A stretch of DNA of 64,000 nucleotides, from assembly GCA_933210815.1 (NCBI GenBank), contig OW119924.1, positions 103,121,750 through 103,185,749 of the forward strand. Reading direction: 5' to 3'. Shown here piece after piece: positions 37,501 through 47,112 of this stretch. Position numbers and translations under genes: made by a program. The notes beneath the pieces were generated by a model. It saw only the letters and a list, made by a program, of their open reading frames with translations, was not told the origin of the DNA and searched no databases. Positions within the stretch are counted from its first letter, which is position 1; the number at the start of each line of letters is the position of its first letter. Source of the stretch: Meta bourneti (Eukaryota; Arthropoda; Arachnida; Araneae; Tetragnathidae).

Positions 37501-39858
37501 TTTAGCGTCTTTCGCTTTCGATGAAGCATCAAAAACTATCCTAACTTTTGTTGTTGCTTTGTCTTCCCGTATAACGGGTCTATGAGGCATATAATAACAG
37601 TTAGTTTCATTTTCAACAAACTTACATTCTTCAATAATTCCCTTATCAGCTTGTTCTTTAATAATATTATCATATTCATTATATAAGATATAATTTCCTT
37701 TTAATTTATTTTCTAGCCCAAGAAATCGTTGTTTAGCAACAAAAAAATTATCTGAAAGTTCCGATTTATTTTCTTTCCACAAAAGTTTTGTTTCGTATCG
37801 ACCATCCTTAAATTTCAAATTATCGTTAAAAGATTTAATGGTATTTAAATCAGTCTCAGAAAGTGTTTCGTTTTTATCTTCAATGCCTATCGAATCTAGT
37901 TTCCAAAAGGATTGCAAGTCAAATGTTTTTGCTTCATCACTAGATAAAAATAACGCATTAATTCTAGTATTATTTCTTTCGACTTTGCCCATTAAAGTAA
38001 AACCGAAAATAGTTGGCGAAACAAATAAATCATCATCTACTTGAGTAACACGACCATTTTGTACACGCCAAAAATATTCAGCTCCTAGTAAAATACTTAT
38101 TTTTTCATTATTAGGATTCGAATCGGACAGTTCCCATCCTCGCCTACTCATAAATTCTTGAATGTTTAGACAGTTGGAAGGACCTTGAACAGCGATACAG
38201 GAAATCAAATCTGTGGCGAGAACTTCTACCATTATACTGGAGCAAGCATCGTTTTTATTTTTTAATCGCAGACTAAATACTTCGAACTCTTGTTGATTTC
38301 CATGACGCCTTCCAAATGAATAAATTGTTAAACATTCTCTTCGAATGATCTGCAGTTTTAATTCTCGAGCTAAATCTTTAGTTATGAAACTTCTTTCGCT
38401 TCCTGAGTCAATTAAAAGTCTTGCCACTTTCGATTTATTTCTGGATTGAGCAATAACTGAACATGTTTGTAAAAGAACGTTATTTTTAGGCTTCGGAATA
38501 TTACAATGTGATATTGACACAACAGTTGTATTTTCAGGCTCTAACTCTTTTTGATCTTTAGATTTCGTATAACAAAAGAGTTTGTTGTGATTTTTACCAA
38601 AACAAATTTCACACGGTTGTATTTTTGATCTACAATCGACTGACAAATGAGATTTAAGAAAACATCTGTAACACCTGCCTTCTTTCTTTAACTTGTGTCT
38701 TTTCTGATTATCGGAATATTTAAAACATTCGGCGGACACATGTTCATTAGATCTGCAGAATATGCAAAACGTTTTTATTGCTGTATTAAAAGCAGAGGCT
38801 GACGGCTTAGAATTATTATAATGAGTGTTTTTGTTTCTAAATGACGTCTGATTTCGATTAAATGTTTCTGTTGTTTTTACACTTCGTGAGTTATTTATCA
38901 TTAAAGTGGCTTCGCGACACTCAATTTCATTTTTGATGAATTCAATTAGTTCAGTTATTTCAAAGTTTTCTTTAGAAGTGCGTTTTCTATGAAACTCTAG
39001 TGCTAAATCTTGTGGAAGTAATTTAAGAATAATTGGATTCAATAAATGTCCATAACTACCACTTGTTACATCAAGCGAATTCAAATTTCTTATACTGATT
39101 TCTAGTTGATCATAAAGCTTACGCATTCCATACACATTATTTGAATATTTAACAGGTTCCAAATTCAATAACTTATTCATATGGCTGTTTATTATTAAAT
39201 CCTTTCGCCCATATCTCTCTTTCAACAATATTAAACAACTGTCATAGTTGTCTTCAGTAAGACAGAAACCAGACACACAATTAAATGCTTCTCCAACAAG
39301 TAAAGATTTCAAATATGTAAACTTTTCAACTTTAGATAGAGTTGGATTGTTATGAATTGAATTTTCATAGGCATTAAAGAATTCAGGCCACATACTAGAA
39401 TCACCAGAAAACTTTTCTAGAATTAATTTAGGAAGTCTAATAGAAACATTTGGCGAATTCGAAATTACACACTGAGAGGAATTATTTTCAGTACTCGTAT
39501 CAACTTGTGTATTAGAATTTCTAATACCTATATCGTATTTCTTCAGACAATTAGTAATTTTCAATTTACAACAAATTAATTTTTCATTATATTCTTCACT
39601 GACATTTATTTCCTTTTCATATTCGTTTGTGTCAGTGATGCGAATTTCGATCTTTTTATCAAGTTCTTTCAAAGATTTATGCTTGTCAGTTAAAATTTCC
39701 AAATTTTCATTCAGTTCTTGAATGTTTTGTGGTGTTAAATCAGAAATTACAAGCAAATTATCAACTTTAGTTACAATTTTCGTAACTCCAGCTCTAAAAG
39801 AAGAGCGTTTCGTTTTCAATTTTTCAAGTTCTGTTTTCGTTTTGTCCGAAAGAGCCAT
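34597..39858 (-). CDS. BEL/Pao gag-pol polyprotein, intact
   Basis: 1,753 residues from the ATG at 39,858 (context gaaaATGG) to TAG. Approximate order: N-terminal coiled-coil-prone Lys/Glu-rich part (1-120); DUF1759-like gag domain (140-290); three CCHC-like knuckles (about 363-425, such as CYRCFLKSHLSVDC); aspartic protease with IDSGSERSF (about 485); reverse transcriptase with FCADIERAFHQ and YVDDLIYG (about 900); RNase H with FCDASLKGYGA (about 1,083) and FCFSDSHIVLHW; integrase zinc region with CMKC (about 1,420); integrase core with DFAGP (about 1,458), SDRGTNFVGA (about 1,525) and HFGGLWEAGVK (about 1,577) giving the D,D,E residues; DUF5641-like tail (1,660-1,750). These motifs define BEL/Pao. 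The protein forms particles, copies the element RNA into DNA and integrates it. No inactivating change is visible, so the gene may be active. Confidence 0.97.
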   Translation of the reverse strand: MALSDKTKTELEKLKTKRSSFRAGVTKIVTKVDNLLVISDLTPQNIQELNENLEILTDKHKSLKELDKKIEIRITDTNEYEKEINVSEEYNEKLICCKLKITNCLKKYDIGIRNSNTQVDTSTENNSSQCVISNSPNVSIRLPKLILEKFSGDSSMWPEFFNAYENSIHNNPTLSKVEKFTYLKSLLVGEAFNCVSGFCLTEDNYDSCLILLKERYGRKDLIINSHMNKLLNLEPVKYSNNVYGMRKLYDQLEISIRNLNSLDVTSGSYGHLLNPIILKLLPQDLALEFHRKRTSKENFEITELIEFIKNEIECREATLMINNSRSVKTTETFNRNQTSFRNKNTHYNNSKPSASAFNTAIKTFCIFCRSNEHVSAECFKYSDNQKRHKLKKEGRCYRCFLKSHLSVDCRSKIQPCEICFGKNHNKLFCYTKSKDQKELEPENTTVVSISHCNIPKPKNNVLLQTCSVIAQSRNKSKVARLLIDSGSERSFITKDLARELKLQIIRRECLTIYSFGRRHGNQQEFEVFSLRLKNKNDACSSIMVEVLATDLISCIAVQGPSNCLNIQEFMSRRGWELSDSNPNNEKISILLGAEYFWRVQNGRVTQVDDDLFVSPTIFGFTLMGKVERNNTRINALFLSSDEAKTFDLQSFWKLDSIGIEDKNETLSETDLNTIKSFNDNLKFKDGRYETKLLWKENKSELSDNFFVAKQRFLGLENKLKGNYILYNEYDNIIKEQADKGIIEECKFVENETNCYYMPHRPVIREDKATTKVRIVFDASSKAKDAKSLNDCLISGPNLNPNLLDVILKFRIYKIAFCADIERAFHQIQIADEDKNFLRFLWFDNSSDNSFGFKVFRMCRVTFGVTTSPFILSATIKHHIKGYEKEYSEVVDMLDKSLYVDDLIYGADSTDEAFSLSTTAVKILENASMNLRKFESNSLSLRSKWEEKGIISKEDSLNQKTLKVLGIIWDSEEDVLKLDVQQLLQSFDWQNITKRKILQTVAKIYDPVGFIAPFVIRIKFLLQELWELGIDWDTVLPIDLSEKFKLWYFEIEVILNLCIPRRNFLNDECANFARLELYLFCDASLKGYGAVAYFRDPDLCSTSFVLSKSRVFPLKKLTLPRLELMGAVIAARIVKYLKKLFGISEDNIFCFSDSHIVLHWIKGSANNWKPFVANRVREIQNLVSPTQWKYCKGTENPADIVSRGSTASDLVKNEIWFHGPEWLKEGNLPTSQFDPLITPKVEEVFQEQRRAVICSIASKESEFELIFKFSSWTKLKRVTAWYLRFYNNAKPTSSKLKGFLTIQELEKTTILILKFIQQLEFREEIKLLKTGKNLTLNSKILALNPFLDKEEILRVGGRLRNSNLSEDQKHQIILPKKHHVTDLIIKHFHEVNLHGGPTLTMSTLRQKFWIINCREVVRKVIWKCMKCFRNRTATATQIMADLPTARVVPDRVFSKIGLDFAGPFLIKTRKGRGVKPFKCYVCLYVCFSTKAIHLEVVSDLTTEAFIASLKRFAARRGKPKEIFSDRGTNFVGADRELKRNMATFSSAEKTQNYLTEENIQWTFNPPAAPHFGGLWEAGVKQTKVHLKRTVGTQILTHEEFHTLIVQIEACLNSRPIVSISSDPDDLSPLAPGHFIIGTALTAIPEPDFTINKLTPTERWKLTLQLFQSFWKRWSTDYLSQLQGRAKWLKDKPNLNINDLVLIKDDNLPPLKWRLGRIVELYPGADGKVRVVKLKTLFGELKRPIHKLSLLPLSK

Positions 39859-39943
39859 TTTCAATTAGTTTTCAAAGATCAATATTTCTTTTCATGCAGA
39901 TACTTCAAAATTCTCTTACCTTTTTAAAGGCAATATTCCATGT

Positions 39944-39961
39944 TCCCGGGTTTCGGCACCA
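39944..39961 (-). other. Primer binding site, tRNA-Phe type (inner element)
   Basis: Plus-strand tcccgggtttcggcacca, six bases from the 5' LTR; identical to the outer element's site and fitting the tRNA-Phe 3' end. Confidence 0.75.
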
Positions 39962-39967
39962 AAAAAA

Positions 39968-40233
39968 TGTGGGAGAGCTAATGATTTCAAGAGTCCATAT
40001 CATATTTCAAAAGTCAGGTTGCAAATTTTGCTGTCCAGAGTCAAGATTTATGAATCCAATTTCAATAAATTCACTGAGATTAAAACTTAACAAAATTTAA
40101 TAAGGTGACATTTAAAATTACAATACAATTCCGCTTCATAATGCGGCCAAGATATTTAAGCGCGTCATTGCACTTCCATTGTTACAGTTCAACTGATTGG
40201 CGCAAGAGCGCCACCTACCATCATTACGGAACA
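39968..40233 (-). repeat. 5' LTR of inner BEL/Pao element
   Basis: 266 bp, identical by eye to 33,959-34,224. The leader between it and the ATG is about 109 nt and contains a splice-donor-like aaaaggtaagag (minus strand, near 39,918). Confidence 0.95.
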
Positions 40234-40238
40234 CTATG
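40234..40238. other. Target duplication of the nested BEL insertion (right)
   Basis: ctatg, matching 33,954-33,958; the outer integrase frame resumes here. Confidence 0.93.
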
Positions 40239-41062
40239 TTTGTCTCTATGTATGCTTCTCTACCAAATCCATTCATCTAGAAGTAGTCAGCGATCTCACT
40301 ACAGAAGCATTCATAGCATCGCTGAAAAGATTCGCTGCACGTAGAGGGAAACCAAAAGAAATATTTTCAGACAGAGGTACCAATTTTGTTGGAGCTGACC
40401 GAGAATTAAAAAGAATCATAGCCACACTTTCTTCTGCTGAAAAAACTCAGAACTATTTAACTGAAGAAAATATTCAGTGGACTTTCAACCCTTCAGCTGC
40501 ACCTCACTTTGGTGGCCTCTGGGAGGCTGGTGTAAAACAAATGAAAGTTCACTTAAAGCGAACTGTTGGAACACAAGTTCTAACACATGAAGAGTTTCAC
40601 ACACTAATTGCACAAATCGAAGCATGTTTGAATTCCAGGCCGATAGTTTCCACCTCTTCGGATCCTGATGACCTAAGTCCCTTAACACCTGGGCATTTCA
40701 TAATTGGAACTGCATTGACTGCTATCCCTGAACCTGATTTTACCATAAACAAACTGATCCCAGCAGAAAGATGGAAATTGACCCAACAGCTTTTCCAAAG
40801 CTTTTGGAAACGTTGGTCCACGGACTATCTCTCACAGCTGCAAGGACGTGCTAAATGGTTGAAGGATAAGTCCAATTTGAACATCAATGACTTAGTCTTA
40901 ATTAAAGACGACAATTTGCCTCCACTAAAGTGGCGACTTGGGCGAATAGTGGAACCGTACCCTGGTGCAGATGGAAAAGTGCGTGTGGTGAAATTAAAAA
41001 CTTTTTTTGGAGAACTGAAACGCCCTATCCATAAACTTTCACTGTTGCCCTTATCTAAATAG
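40234..41062 (+). pseudogene. BEL/Pao gag-pol, outer copy, part after the insertion
   Basis: Continues the outer integrase from within the catalytic core: SDRGTNFVGA near 40,371 and HFGGLWEAGVK near 40,506 provide the second and third acidic residues, followed by the DUF5641-like tail to a TAG at 41,060-41,062. This part is open throughout (about 276 codons), but it is separated from the first catalytic aspartate by 6.3 kb of nested element. Confidence 0.95.
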
Positions 41063-41442
41063 ACTTTTAGAAACATTAATTATTATTTCTTGTTTTCTTT
41101 AAAATTTTCCATTTTACTTTGTATTAACATGTCAAGTATTGTGTTTTCCAGATTTAGAGTGTAAATTTGCTAATTCTTCAGATTGTGAATTTTTAAGCAG
41201 GTATATATTTTTTCCTTTAATTCTGAAGATTTGTAAGTATATTGTGCATGTTATTTATCATGTTTTAAATTTAGTACTTGATAATATTTGAATTTAATTT
41301 TGTAGTATTTTTTGTCAACAGTTTACTTTTATAACTTGTATTTTGCTGAACATTTTTACATTTTGTTTAAAGCTTAAATTTGAATATTTGATATTATCTA
41401 TATATTATTTTATAATGAACCAAGATTCATCGTGGCGGAGTA
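41063..41442 (+). other. 3' noncoding region of outer BEL/Pao element
   Basis: Corresponds to 34,225-34,596 of the inner element; no gene. Confidence 0.7.
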
Positions 41443-41711
41443 TGTTCCGTAATGACGGTAGGTGGCGCTCTTGCGCCAATCAGTTGAACTGTAACAATGG
41501 AAGTGCAATGACGCGCTTAAATATCTTGGCCGCATTATGAAGCGGAATTGTATTGTAATTTTAAAAATGTCACCTTATTAAATTTTTGTTAAGTTTTAAT
41601 CTCAGTGAATTTATTGAAATTGGATTCATAAATCTTGACTCTGGACAGCAAAATTTGCAACCTGACTTTTGAAACAGGATATCGACTCTTGAAATCATTA
41701 GCTCTCCCACA
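41443..41711 (+). repeat. 3' LTR of outer BEL/Pao element
   Basis: 269 bp; differs from the 5' LTR by an extra aa in the ttttaaaaatg stretch and one t/g substitution (attgtattc against attggattc). Confidence 0.92.
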
Positions 41712-41859
41712 CCTTTGGTCATTTATTCTAGAGAAGGTAACATAAACATGGTGGAATCCAATAGAGATATTTAACCTTGAAATTGCTTTTACTTCGTGAT
41801 GATATTAGACTATTAAACTACCGGAATGGTTGGTCGGATTCTTATAACACAAGGTCCTA

Positions 41860-42000
41860 TTTTGACAAGCTGTGCTGAACAAAAGACGGTCAAGTAATGG
41901 ACATACACACACAAGGAAAGTTTTAGACTCTGGTTAGATCAAGTTCTGAACTCGCAACTTTCCAGTTGCTAATCTGAGACTCTACCAAATCAGCTCGAAT
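41860..42000 (-). repeat. SINE-C family fragment
   Basis: Contains gacaagctgtgctg, acacacaaggaaagtttta and a head-like tctgaactcgcaac region; truncated. Confidence 0.5.
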
Positions 42001-42317
42001 TGTTTGAATCTGTACTGATTTTCACATTTGGGATACAAGCAAGCGTGGTCTTGAGGTAAAATAAGGGGATAAAATAAGAGATGGATTCTTTATTCGATTC
42101 TCTGACTTCCAATATATCTTTCAAGTCCTCGTCCCCCATCTAAATCACTTTGGCATTTTATTTGTCATTGGCTTCTTACATTGTGTATAATAATGTTTTC
42201 ATAGATCACGTTTTTTATTACAGTTATATTTTACTACTTTGGACATGAACTTTTTCCTCCTTTTTAAGTAACAATGCTTTTATTGCTTTATACTAGTTAC
42301 GCTTTATAGTGACTTTT
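42001..42317. other. Unassigned DNA
   Basis: No gene seen. Confidence 0.4.
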
Positions 42318-42497
42318 AGGTAGGTAGTCAATTAACGTCGCACTGGAAAAACGCAACGGATTATTGGGGATGGTCTCTATCAATCCCGAAGGAAAAGATT
42401 CAAGGACAATGAATCGTAATTTTGAACCACGGTCAGATGACGAGAACAACACCAGAGCTGGCACCCCACTCTCCAAACTTCCACACCACGTTAAAGC
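42318..42497 (-). repeat. GGTA-tailed SINE, 3' half
   Basis: Tail taggtaggtagtcaattaacg and body through actctccaaacttccacaccacg; the head is absent. Confidence 0.8.
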
Positions 42498-42589
42498 ATA
42501 TAAAATAAAAACAGAAGAAAGTTGAAAATCATCGCATTGAATATTGAATGATTGTACACAGTTGTATTGTAACGCGGAAACGTAAAGAA

Positions 42590-43090
42590 ACTTTCAAATG
42601 CAAAATGTAATTGAACAATTTCCCCCGTCCTACGGTGGTGTATCCGAAGTTTCGCCACTTCCAAGAGGAGGGTGGAAGGAGGACAATTTCACCAGGACAT
42701 GGGAGGATAATTTAGCCATTCCCCGGGAAGGCCGTTGGGGACATCATGTCCTTTTCGCTGCCCGGACCGAAAATTTAATTACCGACTACACGAATATGAA
42801 TATCATTAGCATAAATAAAACGATTTCTCGATAACTGAATGTGCACCTCGTTCCCTTTCGGAAACCCCTTCGGAACGATTCATCGAGTCGCGAAAGGGGT
42901 CGACGCGGGGGGAGGGCGATGGCGCGGCAACTGAAAACGCGCAAAGATGTCGCTCAGAAGTCGTCTGTTTAATTTAAACTGACGTAACCGTTTAGGCTGT
43001 TGGTCGCAGAGGGAATAGCACCTGCCGAAGCAGTAATGAACAGTTAGTTCTAAAAGGAGTTTCGAGAGCTTGGGTTCGCCGCTGCTTTTT
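42590..43090. other. GC-richer unique segment, possible conserved noncoding DNA
   Basis: Two non-repetitive stretches (42,620-42,800 and 42,850-43,060) stand out from the AT-rich background, with homeodomain-type taatta/attacc motifs at 42,775-42,783. Open frames of 70-80 codons exist on both strands but have no recognisable domain. A regulatory role is only an inference. Confidence 0.3.
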
Positions 43091-43307
43091 GACACTTTAT
43101 GCAGTTCGGTGATGTTTTAGTTGTGTTTTGAACATTTCGTTGGGAAGATAAAATATTTAAAGTTCCCTGACAAGTGAAGAGTCGACTGCGGTGGAATTGA
43201 TCTAAGCCTGCTGAGTCTTGATCTCTCAAAGGAATAGGATTTTGCAAGGAAAAATGCTGTAAAGTGCCACTGTTTATTTAACGAATACCTTTCACTCCGG
43301 GTTCCTG

Positions 43308-43605
43308 CAGCCCGGTTGGAAGAGTTGAGGATTAACGACCGGAGGGTTGTGAGTTCGGAACTCGGTTCAACCAAAGACCATCGTGTATGCGGGGACTGGT
43401 TGGTACATGTTAAATCTGTCCTGGTTTCAAATGTCCTCACGTTTGTGTGGTGTTGAGAGAGGGGTGCCAGCTCAGTTGTTGACCTCGTCACCTGACCGTG
43501 GCTCAAAATGACGAGGTGTTATCCTCGGATCTTTCCCTTCGGGATTGATCCCGGACCGTTGCGTTGCTCCATTGCGACATAACTTCAACTTTCTACCTAC
43601 CTCAC
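43308..43605 (+). repeat. GGTA-tailed SINE, full length
   Basis: Head gcagcccggttggaagag, diverged box B, tail ataacttcaactttctacctacc. Confidence 0.85.
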
Positions 43606-43607
43606 TA

Positions 43608-43712
43608 TTAATTATAATACCATTACCTATCATTATTACTAATTATAATACTAATACTTATCATCATAAATTATAATACTACCTTTACTTCATAATTATT
43701 ATAATAATATTT
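43608..43712. repeat. AT-rich taattataata microsatellite-like stretch
   Basis: Imperfect repeats of the type attataatact-ta follow the SINE tail. Confidence 0.6.
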
Positions 43713-43734
43713 TTCTGAGCTACGTCTGCGTTGC

Positions 43735-44036
43735 TTGGTAGATAGTTGAATTGACGTCACCCTGGAGCAACACAATGGGCTATTGGTGACGGTCCGGGAT
43801 CTATCCCGATGGAAAAGATCAGAGGACAACACCTCGTCATTTGGAATCACGGCCAGATGACGAGGACAACGCCTGAGATGGCACCCCACTCTCCAAACTT
43901 CCACACCACGCCAAGGTGAGGACATTTGAGGCCACAACAGATTTGATGAGCATCAACCCCCAACATACACAACATTTTTGGATTTCCAACATACCCTCCG
44001 TATGCTAATCTGCTACTTTTCCAACCGGGCTACCTC
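43735..44036 (-). repeat. GGTA-tailed SINE, full length
   Basis: Tail on the left (ggtagatagttgaattgacg), body well preserved, head on the right (ccaaccgggctacctc). Confidence 0.85.
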
Positions 44037-44084
44037 AGACCTTGATAAAAAATTTATTCCTAACTAGCAAAACTACCCGACCTC

Positions 44085-44460
44085 ACTCGGGTTGAATTGG
44101 TTAACTATATAGAGTGAAAGTGACCAGAATAATCAGTATCCTCTTTCTTAGAAAAATGTTTTTGAGAGAGTTAATTATGAATGCATTTATGTGATACTTG
44201 TAGAAACACAAAACGGTAAAACAGACTGACACAATGAAGTTCTGTCACTAAATGAATGTATATTCACAGAATGCAAAGTTTCACATGAAAATATATACAG
44301 CCGTTTGGATGTAGTGCGAGCACACATATACTGACAGACAGACACGAAACGTGGAAACCACTGATGCTTTAGAATGACCCAAAACGGATAAATAACTTGA
44401 AATGGGGAGAAATTACTCAATGTACAAATACTCCATTTCTGTTTACATAGATTATTCTTT
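44085..44460 (+). repeat. Dispersed repeat R, copy 2 (short, complete-looking)
   Basis: Starts at an acccgacctcactcgggttgaattg-type end (read in two parts) and runs to ctgacagacagac and tacaaatactcc. In block B the corresponding start (about 11,590 and 52,445) and end (about 13,060 and 53,000) are separated by over 0.5 kb. Confidence 0.5.
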
Positions 44461-44474
44461 CATTATTGCTTGTG

Positions 44475-44594
44475 CAGTGGCTCTCAACCTGTGTGAGACC
44501 GCGACGCAGTGAATTTGTTTGGAAGACAAGGGCCCGATCCCAAGAAATTTACTCGTAAATTCCATTCAAATTTTAAAAGTTCAAATCTAATACT
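44475..44594 (+). mobile_element. hAT terminus fragment
   Basis: cagtggctctcaacct is a Charlie-type hAT end. No partner end is visible, and block B2 begins just after it. Confidence 0.45.
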
Positions 44595-44751
44595 AGCATG
44601 TATGAGTATTAGCTATTAACTATGACATAATCATAAAAATTATTAGTACACGTAGTGCAAATCCTCTTCTGATCACCCAAAATTTATATTAATCAGTGTG
44701 ATTGATTTTTGTATTTTTAAATTTATTTTAATGATGTTATTTTTAGAAATC

Positions 44752-44895
44752 GGCGGTGCCAGATCACGTGTTGACCTCGTAACGATGGTTCAAAATTACG
44801 AGGTGTACTTGGATCTATCCGAGATGGATCCTGCACCATCGCCAATAGCCCCTGGTGTTGATCTAGTGGGATGTAAATTTAACTACCGATCTTCC
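44752..44895 (+). repeat. GGTA-tailed SINE, 3' fragment
   Basis: Paralogue of 7,403-7,540. Confidence 0.7.
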
Positions 44896-45377
44896 ATATC
44901 TATAAATGGCAATCGCGATTTATTTATAAAATGTAGATTCTATTTTTTTCTGTAATATCAAGGTCATTTAAAAATTAGTAAATTCTTAAAATTCGTATAA
45001 TGGTTTTTAATGCACTGATACTGGTGGTTATTATTGTAACGTAAAGAATGAAAAAGCAGCAACAATGCACTAAATTAGCACGATGTGGCCCTACAACAAT
45101 GGTAGTTGATATTTCTCAGAAGAAACAATTTAATTTGGGGAAAATATTCCATTGTTGCTCTGATATTATTTAACAGAACTCATTGCAACAAATGTTTTCT
45201 TCATTCGAAAAAAAGTTATCAACAAGCTTGTACGTAATTTGGAAAACTGCTATAATTCTACATTGAAACTACTTTTCTTAAGACTTCTAACATCCTATTT
45301 TAGGTTCTTTTTTAAAGGGCCAAATCGCCTCTTCCAATTCTTGATCATCTCTAATTTCTACTGAGATAAAGGAAGAA

Positions 45378-47112
45378 ATGGCTAGCAACATCACCAACTG
45401 GATTGGAAAAAAGATGTAAGTTCCATTTTACTTGCATTTCGTTTTCTACAGCAAACATTTATTATACTGCCTTTTCAGAACTTGATTCAATTGGTTCTTT
45501 CAGGAAATAATTATTATATTTAATTAAAGTAAAGTTTCATATACATCACTCCAATTTCAATTACCAAATCTTGGTCAATATCAAATAACTTTTAGTTTTC
45601 AATTATTTAAAGATAAGTATATAAAATAGAGAGAAATTAATGTACAGTTGTAGTTAAGAACAAAGTGTGAAAATATATACATTTTTCTTTAAAGCAAACA
45701 TTCTGCTTTGGAATGCAAGTATGAATATTATAGAATCATTACACCAATAAAATTTGACAAGTATTTAAAACATTTAAAATTTAACAGAATCTGTTTCATC
45801 AGTTACTAATACATAAAATAAAAAATATTTTTTTTTTGCTTTTACAGTGTAAATGTAGTTTTTCATGCAGACTTCGATTCTATATAATGTATATTTTTAA
45901 TATTATAAAATGATTATTTAAATATTTGTATTTCGAATCTTTATATGATCGATTTTTAATAAATGAATAACATAGTATTTTATCTTTTAGAAACAAATTC
46001 AAACAAATACGAAACAAAAAGAAAGGAATGAAAAAGAATGCTGATAAAAAATTAAAGAACATTTCGCAGAATGTTATGGACCCGGGTGATATTGATTCTG
46101 AAGACATGAATCCGAAGATCTACTGTTTCGCAGAAAATATGTTCATTAATGAAGCCTTTGAAGATGATTCACCAAACCAGGTTGAAACAAATGACATACA
46201 CAAAATGTCTAAGGAGAATCATACTCGCGATAACACAGAACTGGATGCGAATGGCGCTTGGGGAGTCAGGAAACCGATCAAGTGTTTTTCAGAAAACATG
46301 TTCATTAATGAAGGCTTTGAAGATGATTCAACACAAGAGGTTGAAACAAATGACATACACAAAGTGTCTAAGGAGAATCACACTCGCAATAAGACGGAAC
46401 TGAAAGCGAATGGCGCTTGGGTAGTCATGAAACCGAAGATCAAGTGTTTTTCAGAAAACATATTCATTAATGGTGGCAAAAAAATTAAAACAAAAAATCC
46501 ACTATATGAAGATGCTTTACGAAAACAGTTTGAAACAAATAACATACATAAACTTTGTTGCGATATTGTGGCGATTCTAAAAAATGCGTCCAATGCATCT
46601 AACCGCGGTCAAATACAATCAAAGCCAGGAATCTCCAACATTGAACAAGAGCCGAATGGTGCTTGGGTAAGGCAAATTCAACGCCATCAAGCCAAAATCA
46701 CCGAAAAGAAAAGAATTCGAAATGACATGGCTCTGAAATTTATGCTATTCGATGAGTTTGTTAACATGCAAAATCCCGGATTACTGAGAGGGGTACCGAT
46801 CGAAGAACATCCCCGATTCGTACCGGCGACTGTTCCAGCGAGAAGGGAAGGTAGTTTCTATGAAAGTCCCGAAGTGATCATTGCTGCAGATGAAGATCCT
46901 TTCATGAAGAAAGTGAGTCAAGAAACTGAAGAAGCTACATTTCTTACATGCGCAGTAAGGGAAATATTTTCTACTTTTGAATAATTTCTAATATAAATAT
47001 ATACAAATACAAATATTTTGATTTGAATTTAATAATAGTCATTTAACTTTCTAATATGTTTGATTTCTTTTTTTAGGGAGGAATTCAATGTTCTTTCTCC
47101 GTCATGATTTAA
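45378..47112 (+). CDS. Unrecognised spliced gene, copy 2 (two internal repeat units)
   Basis: Proposed exons: 45,378-45,415, 45,991-46,954 and 47,077-47,112, about 345 residues; the first exon may start at 45,304 after a tattttag acceptor. Donors are gat|GTAAGT and gca|GTAAGG, acceptors tatcttttag and tttttttag; phases are the same as in copy 1. Residues 33-85 and 86-139 of the part counted from the ATG at 46,028 are two tandem units (CFxENMFINEx-FEDD ... ETNDIHK ... ANGAW), followed by a degenerate third with NPLYEDA. The third exon ends later than in copy 1 (GIQCSFSVMI against GIQCSFSA). The main exon, if not spliced, stays open to a TAA at 46,982. No domain, signal peptide or membrane helix is recognised. 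NPLY matches the NPxY pattern bound by PTB domains, which is weak evidence only. Preservation of frame and splice sites in both copies argues for function. Confidence 0.6.

Larger units (their letters stand above)
33959..40233 (-). mobile_element. Inner BEL/Pao retrotransposon, complete and nested
   Basis: 6,275-bp minus-strand element inside the integrase region of its outer relative. It has two 266-bp LTRs with no difference that I can find, a primer site, one uninterrupted polyprotein frame and a perfect 5-bp target duplication. Identical LTRs mean the insertion is very recent. All parts needed for an autonomous BEL/Pao element appear present; there is no envelope-like frame. Confidence 0.97.
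29167..41711 (+). mobile_element. Outer BEL/Pao LTR retrotransposon, interrupted
   Basis: Plus-strand element bounded by LTRs at 29,167-29,433 and 41,443-41,711, with order LTR - primer site - gag/pol - 3' noncoding - LTR. Without the nested element and its duplicated target it is about 6,265 bp, matching the inner copy (6,275 bp). The flank acacc precedes the left LTR; the right LTR runs into cacacc, consistent with an acacc duplication that lost three bases at the junction. The LTRs differ by one substitution and one 2-base indel by eye. Confidence 0.95.
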
